NCBI GenBank assembly: GCA_963978545.1
Contig: OZ021731.1
Coordinates: 22,059,593 to 22,123,592, forward strand
Reading direction: 5' to 3'
Length of the DNA stretch: 64,000 nucleotides
Source of the DNA: Linyphia triangularis
Taxonomy: Eukaryota > Arthropoda > Arachnida > Araneae > Linyphiidae
The notes below the pieces were generated by a model. The model saw only the letters and a program-made list of their open reading frames with translations. It made no database searches and was not told the DNA's origin. A program made the translations under genes and the position numbers. Of this stretch, positions 56,086-64,000 are shown piece by piece (the stretch's first letter is position 1; each line of letters starts with the position of its first letter).

Positions 56086-58981
56086 TCAGTTTGCCTTAAC
56101 CTTGGCAGCTAACTCTTTGATCTCAGTGGTACCGTTCGTTTCTTGGTGGGAGCCACCATTTTGGTACGTCTTGCCATTCCTCAAGTGGCCGTTCGTCTTG
56201 GAATCTGTCGAATGTTCTTGGACGGCGGCTTTGTCTTTGTTGTAAGCATGGCGGTAGAAGTTCATGAACATTCCCATGAACAGAAGGGCGTGGAACATGA
56301 CTGCGTAAGCGAATCCCTTTTGGTAGCCACAGTCGTAGAATAAGGGGACCATGGCGTGGACAAAAGCAACGACGAACTGAATCTATAAATAAACAAAAAA
56401 TAATAAAACATTAAAATATTAAATGGTTATTATGATAAGTCGAACAACTTGTAGCTCGTCAAAAGGATCTATAAAGATAAACTGTTTTTGTAGATAATTG
56501 TGAGAGTCAGAATAAAAATCAATAAATCACTGTTTAAAAATGTTCTAATAATTTTGTGAAAATCTGCAGGTTAAATTTACTAAACAATGCATAGTTAAAT
56601 AAACTTTATAGCAGATATGAAAATGAGTTTAAGTTTCTTAAATTTGCTTTAAAATCGTACTAAATATACTAATGTTATCAAATAATGTTTCAGACATTTT
56701 GATTTCCCCCCCTAAAAATATTAATCCAATTCAGATTTGGTTTTTCGTTTTGCAAATACCACAAATTAAAAATTTCCAAATTAAAAAAGTATAATTCAGA
56801 ACTTCTTTTTCATCGCTATTATAAGTAAACCCTTTTTACCATAGCACATATTTGATACGGTAGCACCATAAACAAAATCAATGAGAAATAACATTGGATA
56901 TTACAAATGTTGATCAATTATAAATTGAACTTTGAACTTCAACGTAATTGATCAGGTTTCAACATTATGCACCTCTAAAAGACACAAAAATTATTTTCTA
57001 ACCATTCCACCAATCATTGGACTGCAAAATCATTCTATCAATCTTCAAGACATGCCAAACTCTTATGCATATCTGCCAAATGCATAACTAAATTAAAACA
57101 ATAGATCCATGCTCAATTTAGTATTTTGTCACTTGAATTTAGTAGCAATTCCACATCATTGCTCGAAGTTTAATACTTGGAACCCAACCACATTTATCTG
57201 TCAGCAGCATACGAAATTAAAGTATTTGTGGTTGATTGTTTTTCAGATTTATTAGGCGCAAGGGCAACGCAAGAGCCAAACTGCGCCAACGTATTTGTGG
57301 TTTTTACCACAAGAGCTAATGAGAGCTGTGCCAAAGGTCATTTCAAAAGAAAGGAATCGAAATGGTGACAATTAATAAGCACCTGGAATACATTCACATC
57401 CTGTTTCAATTAAAAATTCGAAAACTTGCATCATGATTGCAGTATTTCCAGTACCTCAGTGCGTATTTTCAACACCCATTCACTACGTACCTGGGTGTAA
57501 CTTCCATAAGGATCATGGGTCTTCAAGCCGGATTAGACAGAGCTATCATTCTTATTACATAGCTTCCATTTGGAAAAACCAGTAATATCTGGAAACCGAT
57601 CATTTTGTTCAAGGTCAGGGCTTTCTTTGTGGTGGGACGTAATTTGCTAGGTGAGGAACTTTGGTGGGCATCAGCTAAAGTCATTACAAGTTCAAGGTTG
57701 GAGCCAAAGGTCAGATACCATCTTTTGTTGAGAACTATCATGCAAATGATTGCATCATGCTGTTTGACATAGTAGAAAATTCAGTCAATTGGATTTGCAT
57801 TTATGTTATATATTTTCAAGTTCATATTTTTTTGCTCATAAAGATAATGGGAAATGTTTATGTTTGATTGAATGTTTGTCAGAAATAAGATTTCTGAGCT
57901 AAATGAAACATATTTTGAAAACTAATTGATGTTTGATTCTGGAGTAAAAAATGTAATTTATGGAAAGTTTTTATACGTAGTAATTAACGATGCAAGTGCT
58001 GGTACAAAAAGAAAACCCTTTGAAATGTGTTCAAGGTACTAATGTGAAACTAACCAATTTAATAATTCCGGGATTTTTATACTTTTAAAAAAGACACCCT
58101 ACAATAAAAATTAAATTTGAATCAAGGGTCAAAATTTTCAATAATTTAATATCTCTAGACATAGCAAAGTATCTCTTTATGCATATAACATGGTCAAAGT
58201 TTGAATTAATATTGATATGGTTCTAATTTTCCAATTTCACAAGTAGAAAAATTTGATTGGACACATGAAAGAACGCAAACTACACAACATTTTGAATGTA
58301 ACGGTTATTATTCCATTCCAATCGAGCTGATGCGATGGACGCCATTAATTTATTTCACCGGTCTTCAATTGCTATTTAAACACACGAAACTAAAGGCTAT
58401 TTATTGAATGAGTTTTAACACCTGGTAGACAACAAAATATGGTCTACACTGCCGCAAATTTTATCTTTGGAAGGTTATAGTATGCTAATAATAAATCCTC
58501 CTTATTTTATAAGAAATGCTCCATCACTTTACAATGTACCGAACAAATTCCCCCGCACAATTTTCAAGACTAAGTATTTCAGTATAATAATCCTTAAAAT
58601 ATTCTGATTTATAAAACTATACTGAGATAATTTTTAAAATTCCGACTTTTTTGACACATTATAAAACGATAATTATGTCCTTTTCAGTAAGTTTACAATT
58701 AGTAGCTATTGTATAATCCTATTGATCAGCGTCCCCTTAGTATTCTTAAGAAAAAGCGTAGCACTGCATTCTTTGATACGTCACATAAACTGAATTTCAG
58801 CATAGCCATGACCAAGAAATGTAAAAAGAAAGTATATGGATTACCATTTGGATTATGGTGAGGTATTTCTTCCACCAGAGGTATTTCCTCATTCCTGGTC
58901 CTAGAGCGGCAAGACAGTAGTAGGAGTACATGATGGTGTGAACAAAACAATTGATGAAAGGAAAGAATGCGTTGCTGCCTC
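56086..58981 (-). CDS. ELOVL very-long-chain fatty-acid elongase, last two exons (5' part outside window)
   Basis: Exon 58981-58845 (46 codons with the split first codon) and terminal exon 56382-56086 join in phase 0 across a ~2.5-kb intron. The first encodes GGSNAFFPFINCFVH and the family signature HTIMYSYY, followed by LGPGMRKYLWWKKYLT. The second encodes IQFVVAFVHAM, a transmembrane stretch, FMNFYRHAY and a variable polar tail ending KVKAN, which fits the KxKxx ER-retrieval pattern. ELOVL enzymes perform the condensing step of fatty-acid elongation in the ER membrane, adding two carbons from malonyl-CoA. The catalytic HxxHH box should be in an upstream exon; I did not find it between 59000 and 64000. 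The subfamily cannot be fixed from these exons alone. Confidence 0.9.
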
Positions 58982-60343
58982 CTGAAAACAAAACATTTAT
59001 GAATGGAAGTTCCCAACAGGCACCACTGTAATAATTATAGGCAAAAATATCGGCCGATTTTATTACATTGGCAGGCCATTTTTTATTTTTTTAAAATTTT
59101 TTTTAATTAATGATAAATTCCGTGGATGTATTTTCAAAGGAATACAAATTTTAACTAACATTGAAACACGGTATCTTTCTGCTATATGAAAAATATTCAA
59201 AAACTACATGAATGGAATCTGATTAGCTATTCCATACAGTATAAACAATTCAATGAACTTTAAGATTTGCTTTATGTTTTCTTTTTAAAAGTTACGAATG
59301 AGGAAATGTATACTTCTTCCATTGCTAACAACAAGAATAATTCGAGAGATACCTTAATAACCTTCAGATTTTCAAATAACGATGAACCATATGATTAACT
59401 CAAAACATATTTCAAAGTCAAAAACCAGCTTTTTTTTATTTTTTAAGGCATCGCAGAAAATGAACATCCGTTCTTGCCTTCCAAGCTTACAGAAGCTACT
59501 TATTCCTCGAAAATAGCCGTTCAAAGGAAAAGATTCTTTAACAGATAAGCCTAATGTTCTGAAATTCGAGCGATGTTCCCGATTAGGTACAAAGAAAAAC
59601 GATCGTTTGAAAAATAATAGGGCGTGGCCACATGACCTAGACGGTGAATTTTACCGCATTTTCCCAGAAATATAAAGTTTCAGAGGTTACGAATATTCTC
59701 TAAAATAAGGAAGCAATGTTAATGCGTGCCTTCCCAATGTGATCGATAAGATACGAGATTAAATTATTTGGAATTTCAAATCAGACTCAGCCAATTTACC
59801 CAAGTTTAAGCATTTGTGTCTGGTACTTCAAAGCAAAACGAGCCAAGTCCAATTAAAGTAATCTTTGTTTGTCTTGCAGATTATGTCTTAGAAGTTCGTT
59901 TTATATCAAGTCATAACATCGCAACGCACAAAATAAATTCTAAAACATGTAGCAGGAATTACAACAGAGCCGTATATAGTATAGAGTCCAAAAAGAGTCG
60001 GTATTTTCCTTTTCTGGTAAAATTGCCCTATCATGACTTAGGCATGTGCTTGTATTAAATCCTGAGACCTCTGAGATACTTGTGCTATATTATATAATCC
60101 CAAGTAAAATTGCTTGGGATAAAAGGCAATAAAAGATAACTAAAGGCTCACAAGAAGAAGACACGTTTTGAAATGTGATAAGGTAAAAAAAGTGGCGTAG
60201 AAAAATTGTCTGTGGTCAGCATAAACCCCGAACGAATTGACATACTCTGTTCAACTTTTGTGTACAACAGCGTTCGCCACTAACTTTTAGAGGCGGGCCG
60301 TATGACTTATGTTGGAGATTTTCGTGGGCCGGATACACCAAAA
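58982..60343. other. ELOVL intron or upstream region, nothing recognised
   Basis: No further ELOVL exon was recognised. Around 60195-60260 'gtctgtggtcagcataa(a)ccccgaac' is a scrap of repeat family X. From 60270 'cagcgttcgccact...gggccgtatgac' resembles a hAT fragment. Confidence 0.35.
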
Positions 60344-61713
60344 TCTCTATATATATAAGGCAAAGCCCTCACTCACTGATTCACTGACTCACTGACTCAC
60401 TCATCACTAATTCTCCCACTTCCCACATAGTCACAACTCTGAAAATCGGCACAAATATCAACAATTGTAAAAATAGAAAAAGTAAACTATTCCGATCTCG
60501 ATTAACCCACTTTAAGGTGTCGAAAAGGGGTTAAACGTTCCAAACGGGGGACATTCGAAAATCCTACTTCCCACATAGTCACAACTCTGAAAATCGGCAC
60601 AAATATCAACAATGGTAAAAATAGAAAAAGTAAACTATTCCGATCTCGATTAACCCACTTTAAGGGGTCGAAAAGGGGTTAAGCGTTCCAAACGGGGGAC
60701 ATTCGAAAATCCTACTTCCCACATAGTCACAACTCTGAAAATCGGCACAAATATCAACAATGGTAAAAATAGAAAAAGTAAACTATTCCGATCTCGATTA
60801 ACCCACTTTAAGGGGTCGAAAAGGGGTTAAACGTTCCAAACGGGGGACATTCGAAAATCCTACTTCCCACATAGTCACAACTCTGAAAATCGGCACAAAT
60901 ATCAACAATGGTAAAAATAGAAAAAGTAAACTATTCCGATCTCGATTAACCCACTTTAAGGGGTCGAAAAGGGGTTAAACGTTCCAAACGGGGGACATTC
61001 GAAAATCCTACTTCCCACATAGTCACAACTCTGAAAATCGGCACAAATATCAACAATGGTAAAAATAGAAAAAGTAAACTATTCCGATCTCGATTAACCC
61101 ACTTTAAGGGGTCGAAAAGGGGTTAAGCGTTCCAAACGGGGGACATTCGAAAATCCTACTTCCCACATAGTCACAACTCTGAAAATCGGCACAAATATCA
61201 ACAATGGTAAAAATAGAAAAAGTAAACTATTCCGATCTCGATTAACCCACTTTAAGGGGTCGAAAAGGGGTTAAACATTCCAAACGAGGGACATTCGAAT
61301 ATCCTACTTCGCATTTGGTCACAACTCTAAAAATTGGTACAAATATTAACAATAGTAAACATAGAAAAAGTAAGCTATTCCGATCTCGATTAACCCACTT
61401 TAAGGGCTCGAAAAGGGGTTAAACGTTCCAAACGAGGAATATTCGAATGTCCTACTTCTCATTTCGTCACAACTCTAAAAATTGGTGAGAATATCAATAA
61501 AGACAAACGAAGAAAAAGTAAGTTATTCCGATCTCGATTAACCCACTTTAAGGGGTGGAACAGGGGTTAAACGTTCCAAACGAAGGATATTCGAATGTCC
61601 TACTTCCCCTTTCGTCACAACTCTGAAATCTGGTGCAAGTATCAACAAAAACAAACGTATAAAAAGTAAGCTATTCCGATCTCTATTTACCCACTCTAAG
61701 AGGTCAAAAAGGG
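60344..61713 (+). mobile_element. Helentron-like element, copy 2, with 148-bp tandem array
   Basis: It starts TCTCTATATATATAAGGCAA, the same 5' end as 14719-16064 but on the plus strand, followed by (TCACTGAC)n. Six units are spaced at exactly 148 bp (CCCACATAG at 60422, 60570, 60718, 60866, 61014 and 61162), followed by three or four diverged units. The 3' CTAGT end is missing because an LTR element begins at 61714. The internal units are almost identical, unlike copy 1. Confidence 0.8.
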
Positions 61714-61943
61714 TGTAAAGATTTATCTAAGCGAGTGGCAACAGCCGAAGTCTGTAAAGATTTATCTAAGCGAGTGGCAACAGCCGAAGTGTTACCCGGA
61801 GAACGAGACCAGAGAAGAACAAGATTTTTGGGATGAAAAAATATGATAGTCTCAATAATATTAAATTTAAACAACTTCTTTTAAAAAATTAATAAAAGCG
61901 CTACCTTTGAAATTCGTCGTCGTTATTTCGAGAAATCGTCACA
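61714..61943 (+). repeat. 5' LTR of a gag-bearing retrotransposon
   Basis: It begins TGTAAAG and ends GTCACA. TGGTGGCAAGCG, a primer-binding-site candidate, lies 8 bp downstream (61952). It includes AATAAA (about 61890). The first 38-39 bp are duplicated in tandem (TGTAAAGATTTATCTAAGCG at 61714 and 61753). The true LTR edge could be either copy. Confidence 0.6.
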
Positions 61944-61951
61944 GTCTAAAT

Positions 61952-62783
61952 TGGTGGCAAGCGTTGGAATCCGAACTGGTGAAGAAATTCAGTGCCGAAG
62001 AATATTCGAATTTAACAAGACAGACAGCCATTTTGAAGTAACGGAAGAAAAGTGATCTTGGGTTATGTATCCTTTCCTTGCCGTTGGTTCAGTGCTTAAT
62101 TATTTTAGGTTATAAGGAATTATTAAAAAAAAAGAAGTCTTTTTTGCAAAAATATATTTTGTTTAAAGTTTAAGTTTTACTGTGACTTACTTATCAATAT
62201 ATAGAATTCTTTTATATCTGTACTAGAAATCACTGTAATGTTATTGAATGCTATGCTGGTTGTTTAAATTTGTTATGGAATTAATTTAGGAATATTATTT
62301 GAGAAGTTGTATAAATGAAACTTTAGCTTGGCGATATTTTGAGTTTGCTGGTATTTTCTTTTTGTGTATTGATAGAACTTTTGTTGGCGATAAATTGGGT
62401 TTATTAGTCTTTGATTTGTTTCACTTTATAGAATATGAGTGAAATAGGTTTTTTTTTAATTTTGTCGAACACGAAGTAAAATTTGAAACGTTAGTTCGAA
62501 AAGTATGGTTTCTGTGGTAGTATTTTGAGAAGTTATGTGTATACTTCTGTAATCGCCTGAACAAAAGTTTTCATCATATTATTGGAATATTGTATTTGAG
62601 TGAATTCAAGAATATCGTTTGAAATTTAAAGTTCATATTATTGAAATATTAAGTTTGCAGTTTGGAATTAAATTTGAAGTTTAGAATTTTAATTTTAAGT
62701 GGCGTTGGTTTTCTTTTTTAAAAAAAAAAAAAAAAAAGAGAATTAACGATTGGCATTTTGATTGATTTCCCTTGTGAAAGAAA
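61952..62783 (+). other. leader of the LTR retrotransposon
   Basis: AT-rich non-coding DNA between the primer-binding site and gag, with an A-run at 62722-62738. Confidence 0.5.
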
Positions 62784-63310
62784 ATGAGTTATTTAGGGAA
62801 AGGTAAGAAGCAAGATTTGCTTCAAATATGTGAGGAATTGGGCGAAGAGGTGGATGCTAAAACTAAAATACCTGAGATTAAGCGAATAGTTTTAGGAAGT
62901 GAATATTATAATGAGGAGGAGGTTAGGTTGATATTTGATCGCGTGATTGAAGAAAGACTGAGAAAAGAAGAAAGAGAAAGGGAAGAAAGAGAAATGGAAA
63001 GAGAAAGGGAAGAAAGAGAAATGGAAAGAGAAAGGGAAGAAAGAGAAATGGAAAGAGAAAGGGAAGATAATTTGGCGCGGGAAATGAGACAGCATGAGTT
63101 AGAATTAAAAAAGCTAGAAATTTCCCAAACTGAATCCCTACCTCGAACAAACCATGTATCTGAAAACGGAGTTCCCAGGATTCAATTGACGCATATAATG
63201 CCTAAATTTGAAGAAAAGAGGGATGAAATGGGGTTATATTTAATTAACTTCGAAAGAAAGGCAGAAATGGCCAAAGTTCCAAAAAGAGATTGGACTGCTT
63301 ATCTGTTGGG
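62784..63310 (+). pseudogene. Gag ORF, truncated by a hAT insertion
   Basis: From ATG, 175 codons are intact up to the insertion. The start KGKKQDLLQICEELGEE, with IPEIKRIVL after it, is the same SAP-like helical motif seen in the ORF at 32419. It is followed by a coiled coil made of three near-perfect 27-bp units (EREREEREM, about 62990-63065). HIMPKFEEKRDEMGLYLINF and ERKAEMAKVPKRDWTAYLLG then match the start of the Ty3/gypsy capsid-type domain of arthropod Gag. Translation past 63310 enters the hAT element and is not Gag. Confidence 0.75.
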
Positions 63311-64000
63311 CAGTGCCGGAATTAGGGCGTTGCAGGCGGGGCAGCTGCCCCGGGCGCTAACCAGAGGGGGCGCCGAAAAGCCAACAAAGCACTATTTGTT
63401 GTATAAATTTTAATATTTGGACGAAAGGATAATTTTTCATAAATAAATTTTCATTTTTTCTTAAAATTCTGGATGATCTCTAAGATATCCAACAGAAGAA
63501 AAAATCCACTAGAAAAAAAAAATACATTTCTGTACAAAGAAAGTAATAATCTATCCTTTTCCAAAAGAATGCCAACGAATTCTCCCTACCCCCTGATGAA
63601 GAATAGGTTTGTGCTACATGGCAGGCTGCCAGAAATGCTAATTTAAAATCGCATTGGTAATATAGTCGCAATGTAGTTAGATAAAATTTAGCATTACAAC
63701 AATTTAATGCTGTTGAAATTTTCGTAAATTGAAATATGTCGATGAAATTATCTGGGGCGCAGAATCGCAGAAAAGCAAAAGAAACTGCAAGAATATCCCA
63801 ACCTTTTATCATCTTGGCTAGTTCACGAGACTGAAACCAATGAAGGTAAGAATTTTTTTAAATTTGTAACCTAATAAACTTCGGAAGATGTGTATTAAGG
63901 ACAAGGGTTACGTTTGGGATATATCTCTTGCCAAATATATTTATTGTTCTCTAGGAGTCCGCAGGAATTTTTACAGGGGGCTGCAAGATGTTGAATTGTT
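63311..64000 (+). mobile_element. hAT element interrupting gag, cut by window end
   Basis: It starts CAGTGCCGGAATTAGGGCG, with a GGCGGGGCAGCTGCCCCGGGCGC palindrome (63331-63353) typical of hAT ends of the CAGTGGCGGATT type. The left flank is ctgttggg; the right end lies outside the window. The interior encodes the start of a transposase. Confidence 0.65.
63736..63834 (+). CDS. N-terminal fragment of ZMYM1-like hAT transposase
   Basis: 32 codons from ATG. The KLSGAQNRRKAKE opening is the typical start of ZMYM1/TTF-type hAT proteins ('KLSGxQ[NK]RK+K'). It ends at TGA. 'GAGAC/TGAAACC' leaves room for an intron or a real stop, which cannot be told without the downstream sequence. Confidence 0.5.
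   Translation: MSMKLSGAQNRRKAKETARISQPFIILASSRD

Noticed and set aside
59816..60058. 80-codon plus-strand ORF
   Set aside because: It does not start with ATG, and I found no family resemblance or splice context.
62892..63150. Minus-strand ORFs rich in Phe/Pro repeats
   Set aside because: They are shadows of the Gag coiled-coil tandem units on the plus strand.

Overview
The window is animal nuclear DNA. It is AT-rich and intron-rich, has no operons, and is dense with transposable elements of metazoan types. The best guess is an arthropod, most likely an arachnid such as a spider. This rests on the intron-rich PEX5, on an arthropod-like ELOVL terminal exon, and on Gag proteins with an N-terminal 'K-x-D-L' helical motif plus a charged coiled coil, which I associate with spider LTR elements. 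The taxon is an inference and could be settled only by a database search.

Three host genes are visible, all on the minus strand. (1) 3085-4741 holds the two coding exons of the mitochondrial ribosomal protein mS38 (AURKAIP1). (2) 13397-27548 holds a complete PEX5, the import receptor for peroxisomal matrix proteins carrying PTS1. It has 14 coding exons, 601 residues, matched splice phases, and a spliced 5' leader carrying a short upstream ORF. (3) 56086-58981 holds the last two exons of an ELOVL very-long-chain fatty-acid elongase; the upstream exons lie outside the window. These genes do not form a pathway together, although PEX5 and ELOVL both touch fatty-acid metabolism. A further orphan candidate exon (47075-47236) loosely resembles a secretin/VIP-type peptide.

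Most of the rest is mobile DNA. Left part (1-13 kb): a TA-flanked MITE, a GGTACTT-ended MITE, a piggyBac-type MITE, two tRNA-derived SINEs, a 26-bp minisatellite and the first copy of a ~0.5-kb MITE family. PEX5 introns: a hAT MITE, a Helentron-like element with 148-bp internal tandem units, a piggyBac-type MITE, a MITE with a perfect 8-bp target duplication, another hAT MITE and a second copy of the ~0.5-kb MITE.

Centre (31-46 kb) is a transposon cluster. It contains a young, internally deleted LTR retrotransposon (31506-34135), a 705-bp foldback that can form a three-way junction (34883-35587), a hAT element with a BED-finger ORF and a perfect 8-bp duplication (36002-37873, itself hit by a SINE), a Tc1 element with double inverted repeats and a broken DD34E transposase (38091-39731), a much older Tc3-like relic (40037-41590), and an inverted-repeat element (41797-45507) with a SINE and two successive hAT elements nested in one arm.

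Right part (46-64 kb): a 25-bp minisatellite, three long copies of a ~0.7-kb interspersed repeat (one split by a MITE), a hAT element with transposase remains inside a minisatellite, the ELOVL exons, a second Helentron-like copy, and an LTR element whose gag is cut by another hAT running off the window end.
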